Positions 10,631-20,782 of a stretch of 64,000 bases of DNA are shown here, one piece after another. Both the position numbers and the translations under genes were made by a program. Within the stretch, counting starts at the first letter, position 1; each line of letters starts with the position of its first letter. This DNA is from Chytriomyces cf. hyalinus JEL632. Taxonomy: Eukaryota > Chytridiomycota > Chytridiomycetes > Chytridiales > Chytriomycetaceae. The stretch is taken from contig JAIWWG010000093.1 in assembly GCA_025435555.1 (NCBI GenBank), positions 49,341 to 113,340 on the forward strand, in the 5' to 3' direction. The notes under the pieces were generated by a model. It had not been told where the DNA came from. It saw only the letters and a program-made list of their open reading frames with translations, and ran no database searches.

Positions 10631-13238
10631 CTAAAGCAGGCGCTTGAGCGAATTCCAAAACATCTCCCACTCATCCTCATAATGTGCCAGCCACGACATT
10701 CCATTCACGCGTAACCCAAGCAGTCCTAAGTAAACCCACGGTTCACTTGTAAACGGCTCGGTGATTGTAACTCCCACACCCACACAATCCACATGCTCCT
10801 CCTTCACAAGACTCATGACCTTCATCCCAAGCGTGATTCCGCACTCGAGACTGTTTTCAAATAGCTCGCTGCCTTTGGGGCGCGTACTAGCAGCGGTAAC
10901 ATCTTCAGTGTCCATTGCTTGTGCAGCTTCTCCGGCAATTTCCATCTCATACAACATTCCCTGCATGCACTTTACGAGAGGGGTTGCCATGTTTTCGGTG
11001 CCGCTTGGTACAAATTGATGTTCAGTCTGGCCAGGATCATTTTGCGTGGATGGGAAGCCGGTTTCGATTTCGACAAGTGCTTGTAAAATGTCGCGCATTT
11101 CGCTTTGGATGGATTGACGATCAGCAGCAGACATTGTCAAGAGACCTGGATTGTTTGCAGTGCGCCACCAGAATGGAAGTGTTCGTGTCGTAGTGAACCT
11201 GTAAGTTAGAGAGGTTTTAACAAAACACTGGCAATGAAGACTAAAAAATGCGTTACCACAAGACGACAGCAGCTTCAAACAATGAAAAGAACAAGAAACA
11301 TCGGTCCCGCCAAAGAAACGCGCGAAAATGAACGGGGCACATGTGAATCATCCATGAATTGATTTGCGCAAGATTCCTAGCCGCGCTCAGACTTGCATCC
11401 AGCGCAGTCAAAAGCACACCGACAGATTCTTGGTTGCTGCCCGTGAGAAATATCGAATCGAGCGGCAAGTAGCCTGTCAAGTACAATTTCGGGCGATTCA
11501 GCAGACATACTGCAGAGCAGTAGGTGATGGTCATTGTAATTGAACTGGTAATATCAGCGGTGGTAGTGATATTAGAGATTTGAAATAGTTGCACGGCTGA
11601 TTCGATGTAAAGATATGATGGCAGCCGCATTTTGAAAGCTATCAGCAGTTCTTCCAGGTTCTGACACGTTGAATTCGCGAGTATATCCGACACCGGGTAG
11701 GGTCCAATCTTATGATACTTTGAAGCTTGATACAGAATATCTTGCAATTCCGATCGGTAATAAATGTCGTAAACTTGGTTTGTGAATGGATTGCAAGGCG
11801 GCTTCACTTGATGGGAATGAATTTCAACGAATGATGATGCAAAAGACGGCTGCGTGTGGGAGGCGGTGGCCAAAAATGCAGAAGGTCCTCGAATGACTTT
11901 TATGACTTTGAGATTGGATTGCATTATGTAAAACAAGAGTCGTCGCTCCAGTTTTTCGTCTTCGGTGTACTGCACTCCAGTCATGACTTCGAGAGTGTCT
12001 GGATCAATGTCAAGGCGCAGGTCCGACACCATTCTCACTGCGCCGTAGAAAAAACGTCTCGCAAGGACTGGCTGACCTTTGACTGAAAAAAAAAATCGAC
12101 CAAGTCAGCTTTGTTTGATTGTTGGAAGAGGGAGCAAAATTACCGCAGGTAAATGAGGAAATAATCAAAAGAGCTTGCAGAGTTTTCATGGAAGGCCGAC
12201 TGATGCTTTTAACAAGAGCTCTGTGCGCGCGCGTGTAATAGCCGAGGCAGATCTCTTCCGGAAGACTAGGCGACTGTAAATAGGCGGCGATTGCGCAAAC
12301 AGCGAGCCTTTGTGCAACACGTCAGATAACAAAAAAGGGAAGTCAAAACAAAAACAGATTGGTATACCTCAAATCTGCTGGCTGAGTAAAGAAAGTTTCG
12401 ATAAACTCTTTCGGATTGACCATCAAATCTGAGCAAAACTCCAGCCCCGTCAGAAACTGGCTAGCAACGACCCAATCTATCATTGTCGGCATAGCTTCCA
12501 ATGGATCAAGTTCCATTGACGTGGAAAATCTGAAATCGATTTCCTCGTCCGCCGTCGTAACACTCTCTGTAGCAGGGGAGTGTTTAAGGTACCGTTCAGC
12601 CTGCGCCTGGAGACTCGCAAGCCTTTGAATAAGGGTTGGAGTTTGCGCGATGAATGCGCGAATTGAATCGGTGGACGGAACTTCTGGTTGGGTATCGGAC
12701 ACATTTCGAGATGCATTGTATTCGCATGGATTTCCTTTCTCAAGACATCTGGAACAGCTTGGTCGCATCGCATCACATTTTCGTCGTGAGCTGCGACATG
12801 CGGAACAGGCAACGGCCAGTCGAGGTCTGCTGGCTGAACTTGAGGACCCAGATTGTGGACTTTGTGCTCCGGCGGATGAAAGCGCCCGTTCCATGAGCGA
12901 GACGGTTTGTGTGAGGGCCTTCATCATGGAGTTGAGATCTGACGTGGCAGAGAGGGAGATGGAGGTTGGCGGCATTGGCTGAGTTGAAGATGGCAGGATT
13001 GAAGATGTGATTTGCGACGGCGCATTCGCAAGGGTGTTTGGGTTCACGCCACCAGTGTTCCTGTAGACGCAGACGGCTCCTCGCTTGACACATCGATCGC
13101 ACTCTGCAAACGAGAAGAGAGGAGAAGTTTAGGAGAAGTAAGAAGAAAGTAATAGAATGATATCGCTGCACCAGGAAGCTGCCTCAGACACAGCTTGCGC
13201 AGGCCGCGGCACTCATTGCATGGAACGGGTGCTTGCAT
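10631..13238 (-). CDS. Fungal transcription factor with two separate Zn2Cys6 clusters
   Basis: Exons (minus strand): 13172-13238, 12368-13103, 12144-12307, 11257-12082, 10631-11198; every junction keeps phase and gives 786 residues. Exon 1 joined to exon 2 creates a first binuclear cluster at residues 7-34 (C7,C10,C17,C24,C27,C34; spacing 2-6-6-2-6). A second, canonical cluster lies at residues 122-149 (ACSACRSSRRKCDAMRPSC then SRCLEKGNPC). The second is the better DNA-binding candidate because it has the RSSRRK basic loop. After it come the fungal middle-homology region (residues about 250-560, e.g. ICLGYYTRA, RMVSDLRLDIDP) and a C-terminal block EPWVYLGLLGLRVNG ... W ... W shared with the paralogues at 2009 and 30729. 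It is intact. Nuclear regulator; targets unknown. The first cluster depends on an intron join with a GTGCAG donor, so needs transcript proof. Confidence 0.8.
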
Positions 13239-13772
13239 TTGTAATGCGTTTATTCTAAAAATGTTGACCGGCCGCGTCCCACTATCAAGAGTCAAACAAC
13301 AGCACCACTGAAGCAGATGCAAAAACACAAACAGACAGTTCAAGCGTCACCCGTTTTCTACTTTAATTCACCAACAACTCCTTCACTCAAACCATCCAGT
13401 TCTCCAAAAAAGATGAAAGCACGGGTAGAAGACACAGCCCAGACAGTTGCCATAAAAAAGAAGGCATTTTTCAAAACAGAGCGATGTCACAGTTTGATAT
13501 ATGAACAAAAATAAAAAGAGTGGGAATATTAAAATATCAGGGTGAGAGGCACTTGAAGCTTTTTAGAGTGACAGGAGGAGGAGGAGGGATGGGGAAGAAA
13601 AGAAAATCAAGACCTCTCTTGATACTCAGCGTACAATTTCTGCAAAGAGCGGCTAGATTCATATGACGCAAACACGTCACAGGCAGTATGCGCTCGCACA
13701 TAAGATACTCTGCATGAGAACGGCCTTTTGATTCGGGGGAGGGGGGGCAGGATGGAAAATAATTGATTGAAA
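13239..13772. other. Intergenic stretch, nothing recognised
   Basis: About 530 bp between the start of the double-cluster regulator and the stop of the C2H2 gene, both on the minus strand. It would hold the regulator's promoter. No reliable coding or RNA signal; a purine-rich GGAGGAGG tract lies near 13570. Confidence 0.45.
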
Positions 13773-14882
13773 CTACGCCGTTTCTTCGAGATTGCAGGGA
13801 CCACTTGATGTCTTTTTGTGCCGTTGCAGCGCATCAATACGAGCAAACCCACGACTACAACCGCCACAGTAATGCCACTTCTCCGGATTGTGCGTCAGCG
13901 CGTGGCGGGACAAGTCATGGATTCGAACAAACGTGGCTTCACATTCCGTGCACACAAAATTGCGGGGACGGTCAGGAATATGAGTTTCTTCGTGCGTGCG
14001 GTGGTTGTATGCACGAGTGAACGTCTTGCCGCATCCTGGGTGGGAGCAGGTGTACAAATTGCTCACACGCCGACGACCTTGAGTTGAAGAGCGGCCGCCA
14101 GCCTCTGGACGAGTATCTCTTGGCACAGTGGGGGCCCTTGGTTCTGGAACTTTGAATGGCTTCGGATTGGCAGTGACCGGCTGGGACGAGGCGAGGTCGG
14201 ACTGACCATTAAGGGGGCCAGCGAACTGCTGCAGGAACGACAGCGTCGCGGGGTCGTTGCCAAGGTTGAAACTGGCTCCGGCGGCAGCGGCAATGAGAAC
14301 CTTCAGGTCGTTCACATCGACAGACACTTTCATAGACTCAGGCTTTATGTCGAAGGAATTGAGGCTGGGAACGAAAGGCGTGTTTTGAAGCGGTATGTAC
14401 GGCGTTGAGGACATCATAGGAGTATTGAGAAGCTGCTCCATGGTTGGCATAGCGCTTGCAGGCTGGGCCGGGGGTGTGGCTGTGGCTGGCGCAGAGTCAA
14501 ACAACGCAAAGTCCGCACCATCCGTCATTTCAAATTCATCAAACAAAGATGGACCACAGTTTGTAAACGCGGGGTCCAGCTCCGGAAAGGCCAGAGTGGA
14601 GCCCATCTGGCTGACGAACGGTGAGCTGATGGAGTTGACCATTGGGGACGGCTGCAGGAGGCTGTGGACCAGCGGAGTGGAGGCTGTCTGAGCTGATGAC
14701 GAAGCCAGTGAGTTTGACGAAGCCGAGATGGCGGCTTCCCAGGAGGCATCGTCAAAGTCGGGGAAGCAGTTCATGGGGGCCTCGAATGGGGACGGGTACA
14801 AGAACGAGTCAAAGCCAGAGGGAGTTTCCGAGCCGGAGGCGGAGGAGACGAGCCTGTTGATGTCAAACTGCTTAGCGGGCAT
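13773..14882 (-). CDS. C2H2 zinc-finger transcription factor (three fingers)
   Basis: An open frame of 369 residues. Residues 1-235 are Ser/Pro/Thr/Ala-rich with acidic patches (FPDFDDASWE, LFDEFEMTDGADFALFD), the look of an activation domain. Three fingers sit near the C-terminus: CSHPGCGKTFTRAYNHRTHEETH, split here as C-x4-C-x12-H-x5-H, then CTECEATFVRIHDLSRHALTH (C-x2-C-x12-H-x3-H), then a third C-x2-C starting CGGC with HKK. The linker is TPxxP-like rather than TGEKP. The frame stays open upstream of 14882 for about 35 codons, so an upstream exon is possible (see 15145-15362). Family fits fungal nuclear C2H2 activators; no closer assignment is justified. Confidence 0.8.
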   Translation of the reverse strand: MPAKQFDINRLVSSASGSETPSGFDSFLYPSPFEAPMNCFPDFDDASWEAAISASSNSLASSSAQTASTPLVHSLLQPSPMVNSISSPFVSQMGSTLAFPELDPAFTNCGPSLFDEFEMTDGADFALFDSAPATATPPAQPASAMPTMEQLLNTPMMSSTPYIPLQNTPFVPSLNSFDIKPESMKVSVDVNDLKVLIAAAAGASFNLGNDPATLSFLQQFAGPLNGQSDLASSQPVTANPKPFKVPEPRAPTVPRDTRPEAGGRSSTQGRRRVSNLYTCSHPGCGKTFTRAYNHRTHEETHIPDRPRNFVCTECEATFVRIHDLSRHALTHNPEKWHYCGGCSRGFARIDALQRHKKTSSGPCNLEETA

Positions 14883-15144
14883 TGTCAGGTTCGGAGTGGG
14901 GGTGGTCCGGTTGGAGTGGTTGCAGACGTGGCAGAGTGACAGAACGTTTTGTTTGAGTGGCTTTCTTTTTAAACTTTGAAATAGAGATTCCCTTGCAGTG
15001 ACTCAGCCACGAAAATGGCTCATCCACAAAAGTTCATTTATGCTGAGCCTGCATCCGCCCATTTCGAATGAACATTGTCCAGGAGAACAAGAGGAGGAGA
15101 AGCAGGAGAGAAGAGAAGATAAATAAAGGCATGGAGAGCACTCT

Positions 15145-15362
15145 CACCTGCGTGCGTGGTTCATATCTGTCTGTGGCTTCTTCTTCGTTGCTGCCGAGTG
15201 CGCTTCCACAAACGCAAACAGGTCCTCGCAGTCGAGGCCTGGGGATTTCTCTGAAGCGGGTGTGTCTCCGTCGTAAAGTTCGTAGTCGTGGGGTTCAGGA
15301 TACAGTTCAAAGTCGGCGAATGACAGGTCAATTTGCGATGTGTGATTGGGTGCAAGTGGCAT
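15145..15362 (-). CDS. Possible 5' exon of the C2H2 gene, or separate small protein
   Basis: Minus-strand open segment from an ATG at 15362, about 72 codons, acidic (DFELYPEPHDYELYDGD), ending at AACCACGCACGCAG followed by GTGAGAGT, a good splice donor at about 15149. It lies about 260 bp upstream of the C2H2 start on the same strand, and the C2H2 frame is open leftward to about 14977, but I could not find a clean acceptor to join them. It might be the activator's N-terminus. Unrecognised by itself. Confidence 0.35.
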
Positions 15363-15755
15363 AAAACACTGGGGTCCTGATCGTGCGTGCTGCCTCTGCT
15401 GTATCTGCCGCTCTTTCGGTCGCTCTCTTCTCTCTGGAACGCTCCTTCAGCACTCTCTGGCTGTCTGATGTCTCGTTGGTGTGGTTGTTGTTTTGTTCGT
15501 ATGTTCTCGCTCCGGCGCTGGGGTGCGGGCTGATTCGGGGTTGCGTTCAAGTCGCCTCAGACTCGGTACGGACCCTCCGACAGACACACGGAGTCTTTCC
15601 CTGTTGCTGTCCTTGTTGTTTGGTGGATCGCTGACTGCAGAGGGACCAGTCAGTCGCTTTTGTGAGAAAAATCTGTCCATCAACGGAATCTCCATTTGTT
15701 ATTAAAACTTGTGTAAATATTTACCGTAAATATTTTATTTTATTTATCCCGCAAA
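15363..15755. promoter_or_regulatory. Divergent intergenic region between the C2H2 side and the Tctex gene
   Basis: About 390 bp between a minus-strand start (15362) and a plus-strand start (15756). It probably holds both promoters. An A/T-rich stretch (15700-15745, with the near palindrome TAAATATTTACCGTAAATATTTTA) sits just before the Tctex gene. No coding signal I trust. Confidence 0.4.
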
Positions 15756-16531
15756 ATGACAGACGTCGCTTCAAACAACCAGTACTCCATCCGGCCCAAC
15801 TACAAGCACAAGTTGAGATCCTATTCCCAGGCACGGATGAGACAGCTGCTAAAACGCACCATCGCTACCCCGCACAGATTCAAACCCGCCATTGTCACTC
15901 GGCTGATCCACCAAGTCCTTGCCGAAAAGCTGACGGGTGTCGCCTACAATCCCGAATCATGCTCTCAGTGGACGCGCGAAATATCGGATGAAGTAAAGGC
16001 GAGGCTGAAGGGTACGAATCTCGATCACAGTTGTTACCAACATACAGCATCCCTCTGCGGAGCAAATGGACACTTGATTAGCACTGATTCCTGCAACTCT
16101 CGATTCTGTATTTCCAGGGCTCGAACTCTCTCGATATAAGTTTGTGGTGAACGTTGTGATTGGCGAAATGCGTGGCGAGGGCGTGCGGTTTGAGTTCCCA
16201 TGCTCGTGTTTGGCGCTCTGTCTAATTCTCATTTCCTCAATCGATCAGAATGGGATGCCGGTGTTTATGGGACTCAGATACAGGTGCGAACATTTTTGTT
16301 GATACAATCTCCAGCTAACAATGTGTTTTCGCAGACTCGATGGCGCAGGACGTATTCATGAACGTGAGTCTCGAATGTCTTTCGATGTCGTGGTGGTTGG
16401 CTAATTGTTTGTTGCGTTGCTCAGGACTCGCTGTTTTGCGTCGCAGTTGGTGAGCACAAATCGGTGTCAAAACAAGTCGCAATATTCAACGCTGACTTTC
16501 TTTTTCAGCCTACGGAGTTTACTATTACTGA
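15756..16531 (+). CDS. Tctex-type dynein light chain, TCTEX1D2/DYNLT2B-like, six exons
   Basis: Exons 15756-16011, 16118-16187, 16249-16283, 16335-16363, 16425-16449 and 16509-16531 join in phase to 145 residues, the usual family size. The product starts with a short tail and then YSIRPNYKHKLR, like the Y-I-x-R-P start of the family. The core reads SRYKFVVNVVIGEMRGEGVR, then CRCLWDSDTD, then QDVFMNDSLFCVAVAYGVYYY split by introns; these match the Tctex1 fold and its D-S-L-F-C end. This subfamily is a light chain of dynein-2 and inner-arm dyneins in cilia and flagella. In a fungus it implies a swimming zoospore. The compact gene has five introns of 51-106 bp, two tiny exons (35 and 29 bp). Confidence 0.9.
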
Positions 16532-16621
16532 AACGTGTCGAATGTGTTACATATCTCCCCGCATTGTTTGGCTCGCTTTTCACATTAAACCAAAGGACGC
16601 TCATTTTTATTATCAAATATT

Positions 16622-18444
16622 TCATTCAATCTTTAAACGCTTTGCAAACGCGTTTCTGTCTGTGGAAGCCACGTCGTGCGCGCTGGGGAGAAAGAGTGCC
16701 GCGGTCTGAGATCCTCCTTGCACAGAGGGAGAACCCACGTGGTTGCTACTAAAGGCAAACACTGGGAATGCGCCAGAGGCTGGTAGCGGACTGCCTGAAT
16801 GGTAAGGCCGACCACCAGCATTTGCACCGCTCATGAACGAGAATTTTTTCGGGCTTCCTTGCGCCGCAGAGTCAGGCAGCATGCGTGCCGGCGCTAGAAT
16901 CAACGAGATTAAACTTCTTTCAATTTCAAAAAAGAAACCCCGCGCTACTCACGAAACAACAGTCTCCTCGATGAAGCATCGCCAGTCATTCCTCTTGCAC
17001 CACTACTACCCACCAGCATCCGCGCCCGATTGGTGGGTGTGCTCATAAGTGATCTTCTGGATGGTGTCCTTAACGCATTCACGCGCTCCATAATGGCTTC
17101 ATGCAGTGCAACAGGCACCTTCCAAAGTAAGCTTGCGGGTCTTTTGACCGCAATCACGCGTTGCGCGCCAGTCGAAGACATGCAAACCGTTGCTGTCTGT
17201 GCAAAACTCATTTCGTTCAACACGATTCCGTGCGCGTAAATAAACAACTCGCAAAGTGGCTGTGACCAAGCGATTGAGTTTGTAGATGGTTCTTTGCCGG
17301 TAAATACAGGCCCAAATACTGCTGACATATCGCGAGCTGTGGCAGTGGGGTTGGCCGCCGATTTGGAGCAGTCGCAGATATTGCGGATAAATTCAAGGGT
17401 ATACTGGTATACCGGGCCATTCAATAAATTCAGCATACGCATATCTAGTTAGATTCTTTAAAGGAAGGTAATCTCACATGAAGGATTTGGCGCGACTCTG
17501 AATCCATTAAAATCAAAATACTACGCAGCAGTTTAACAATTGAATCGGAAGGAACAGGTGTACTTGCACCAGGCAGTCTCGTTCCAGTGGTGTTATTCAG
17601 GGCCAAGATACCTTGAAGGTGTGTCAGTAAGAAAATTCAATCACGTTCAGTCAGTCACCTTTCAACGCATTGTGAAACTTTGGCCTGAGAATTGGGTGCT
17701 CTCTACTCTTGAAATAGTCCAAAACAAGTGTCGCAATCTCGATAGATTCCTTGCGCACATCCACCTCCCCCAACGCTTTCGAGCACCCCACTCGTTCCAT
17801 CCTCTCGCTAATTTGCTGACAGCGTGCATTCAGTTGAGATCCAAAATGACGCACGCTGCTAAAGATTTTGGCATTGGGAGGGATGAATGTTTGCCTGCTG
17901 AACGCATGCCTTGCTAAATGGTCCATCAAATGGTAAAGTCTTGTTGGGAGCACGATTGGGTTCGCGCAACTTTGAATGGTAGTTGTAATCTTTGCGGGTT
18001 CTTTGGTCGTGTCCATTTGACTCGCATCTGCTGATGGATGCGAGAAGAAGGACGCGTTCATTCTCGGAGTCGGAGGCGCGACAAGTTCTTCCTCGTTACA
18101 GTCAATGTAAAGAATATTCCGGATGCGATCTAAGCTGATTAAACGCGCTTTTGGATTGGAGGGGACCGTGGTTTTTGTTGTTTAAGTTGGGTTAATTTGT
18201 TTTTGGCAGGGGATGTTTGTTAACAGCGCAGACGTGCAGGGCCCTCACCTGCCGTCATTACTTCATCCCTGTCTCTAAGAGAGTGAATGCTCGCCAAGTT
18301 GCATCCGTGCAGAAGCCGAGTTTGCGCGTCCGTGTCGTTGTGGTCGTGTTCGTCTTCTTGTTCGAGGAATGCTCTTGTGCGTTTGGCGTTTGCCTTTGGG
18401 CTTCCTGGGTCTTGAATCATGAAAGAGAGGTCTCTGCCGAGCAT
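16622..18444 (-). CDS. RhoGAP-domain-like protein
   Basis: A multi-exon minus-strand gene. Exon 1 begins with ATG at 18444 and ends at a GTGAGG donor (18248). Later exons read LISLDRIRNILYIDC (about 18135), then a long segment with TRLYHLMDHLARHAFS and IEIATLVLDYFKSREHPIL (17650-18061), then VYQYTLEFIRNICD ... ATARDMSAVFGPVF (about 17290-17420), which resembles the end of RhoGAP domains (L-x-FL ... N-x-M ... L-A-x-VFGP). The C-terminus (16622-16911) is Ser/Gly/Pro-rich. RhoGAPs stimulate GTP hydrolysis on Rho-type GTPases. I could not place an arginine finger with certainty, and one junction near 17443-17485 is unclear, so the domain call is tentative; a DEPDC1-like protein is an alternative. 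Confidence 0.45.
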
Positions 18445-18580
18445 GCGCTGTTTGTTGCTCGTGTCTTTGACCAGTTCCCGATTTTAACTGTGTAAAATTT
18501 TCTTGCTGTAAATAAATTCTTCAGGTACAGCACATATCACAAGCACATTCTGGGAATTATGGGTCTGTATTTTCTTTGTT

Positions 18581-20593
18581 TTAAAAGTTGAAGTGAAATT
18601 GCTGCCCTCCTCCTTGCGGGAAGCCATTCTGGAAGAAGAACGGTTGCCCGCCCCCGTGTCGGAATCCCTGTTGCTGCTGCTGCTGCTGCTGATCCTGTTA
18701 TGCCAATTAGCATCGTTGTTGCCGTGTACGCGTATTGGCAACTTACATTCGGGTCCACTCCATTGTCAAACTGCTCGCGTTTTTCTTGAAAAAGGTATAT
18801 CACGGGTGATAAGAACTAGAAATAGTCCAACAGCAACGGAAATCTCACCATCGTCACTCAGGACTTCATAGGCTTCGTTAATTTCACTCATCTTCTTGAC
18901 CACTTGCTCCTCCGTCAACTTTCCATCGTACTTGTCTGGATGCCACTGCTGCGCCAGTTTCCGGAATGCCTTTTTGATTTCTTTTTTACTGGCAGATCGA
19001 GATATGCCAAGTACTTTGTAGTAGTCCTTCTTTTTGCTCTGTGCAAGCAGCCGTTGTGCCTTTTGATAAGCGTCAACAATCCGTCGATCTTGCTGGTTCG
19101 CGTTGTGTGCTTTTTCAAAATCGCGCAGTGCATCTTCGTAGTCTTCCGCCTCCATTTTCACCATTCCGCGGAAAAAGAGCGCTTCGCTGTTTTCTTCGTC
19201 CAGTTGAATAACACTGCTGCACCATTTCGTGATTTCTTCTTTTTTGTTGAGCTGATGCGAACATCACGAAGGAGAAAGAATCAGTTTAGCCTTTCAAATA
19301 ATTTAGAACACTATCTGTACCTCAGCATACGACTTGCACGCAATTTTGTAGCCCACCAGCCTCACAGAATCCCCGCCCATACGTTCCGCAAGTTGCATGT
19401 ATCCCTTCTCAGCCAACAATTCCGTAACAGCCGACTTCCACCGCGACTTGCTGAACATGTCTTCCGCCTTTTTCAGCGCCTTTTCCAGCGCCCGTAATTC
19501 GCGGAAAACTTTTTTGCATGGTTTGTTTTCTGGGTCCTGTTTCATGCATTCTTTGATGGAAGCCATGGCGTCCGTCAGTTCTCCTGCTTTCACACGTAGG
19601 TTCGCGAGACGGTGGAGAGTTTGTGGGGTCGGTTTTATTCCGGCGACACGACTGCAAAATCAAGTTTTTGTGGTGTTTGTAATCTGTCAGCGGTTTCTTC
19701 CCACGTCGTTTTCGCGGATTACAGTCTTCAAACCTCAAATCGCCAATGGCCATCACGAGATCATTTGTTTCTTCATAAATATTGGCACGCTTTAGTCGCA
19801 ATTCCACGTGCAGAGGGCATAGAGAAATGAGCCGTGAAAGTGATTCCAGCGCGGGTTCGTATTGTTTTTTCGCCAACAAGGAATCGAGCTCAATCAAGTC
19901 TGGTTGTGCCTGCTCTGCTTCACGAATCTTTGTTTTTTTGAAGAGGAGGAGGCGCATGAGATCAAAGCATCCGCTTTAGATGACAAATTGAAGGGAAATT
20001 GGCCGCACCACTTCGAGAATTTCTTCGTCCTTTGGCGTAGATTGCGAGTATTTTCGCAAGTCGTTCAAAGCGTCTGGGATGTTGCAGTCTCGAAGATGAA
20101 TCTTTCCTCGTTGAACCAATGCCTGAGATTAAGCAAAACAACTGCGGAGTTAGCTGGTTCTAATCTCCCATTTCGGCGCTGTTCAAATTCAGAAACCTGG
20201 TCGAAATCTGGCCGAATCTCCAAAACAGAATTGAAATCCCGCAGTGCATGACTCATTCGTCCAACTGATAACTGCGCTGCGGCGCGCCTGAAGATGGCCA
20301 GGTAGTTCTTTGGCTCGAGGTCTTTACCGATGACACCGCAGCACAACGAACAAAAACAAGCAACGGTTAGACAACACCACACACGGGAACATGACAGCCA
20401 AACAGGCAATCACCACACTGTCTCACGTACCAATTGCCATGTCGAAAGCCGTCATTGCATCGTTGATTCTGCCTCCGACCAAATGCGCCTTTGCTTCGCT
20501 CAAGAGGTCCTTTGCGGTCTTTGGTGCATCATTGGCAGTGACTGTGACGCTGGCGCCGATGAGGAGAAGTAGCGCGTGCGCAACAACTCGCAT
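18581..20593 (-). CDS. DNAJC3/p58IPK-like ER co-chaperone (TPR plus J domain)
   Basis: Start at 20593 gives a cleavable signal peptide ([18 protein letters not shown]). TPR units follow, including [20 protein letters not shown] (exon near 20270), a unit with [16 protein letters not shown], one with [20 protein letters not shown]. Then the J domain: [36 protein letters not shown] with the HPD triad, ending [13 protein letters not shown]. The last exons give [10 protein letters not shown] and, after an intron ending about 18692, a Gln run and a [12 protein letters not shown] ... FHFNF end, as in DNAJC3. It binds misfolded proteins and Hsp70 in the ER lumen, and in animals restrains eIF2alpha kinases. 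At least six introns. It lies tail-to-tail with nothing; the next gene upstream is the helicase on the same strand. Confidence 0.85.
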
Positions 20594-20782
20594 TTCTGAC
20601 TTGACTTTATTTTTTTTTTTTAAATTACTTCGTGGCAATTTGCCCGTCTTTGAACACCTTGAACAGTTTGCTCCGAGGAAATTGCAAGGGGAGTGCGCAA
20701 TTCCATGCATTCGCTCCACCATTGTTCCAAGATTGAGATGGCTTTTTGTGCTTGTGCAGAGCAGCTTCCTTGCATCTCCTCT

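Noticed and set aside
15383-15705. Plus-strand hydrophobic and Ser/Leu-rich frames
   Set aside because: They lie in the divergent promoter region, with low-complexity translation and no splice or start context.
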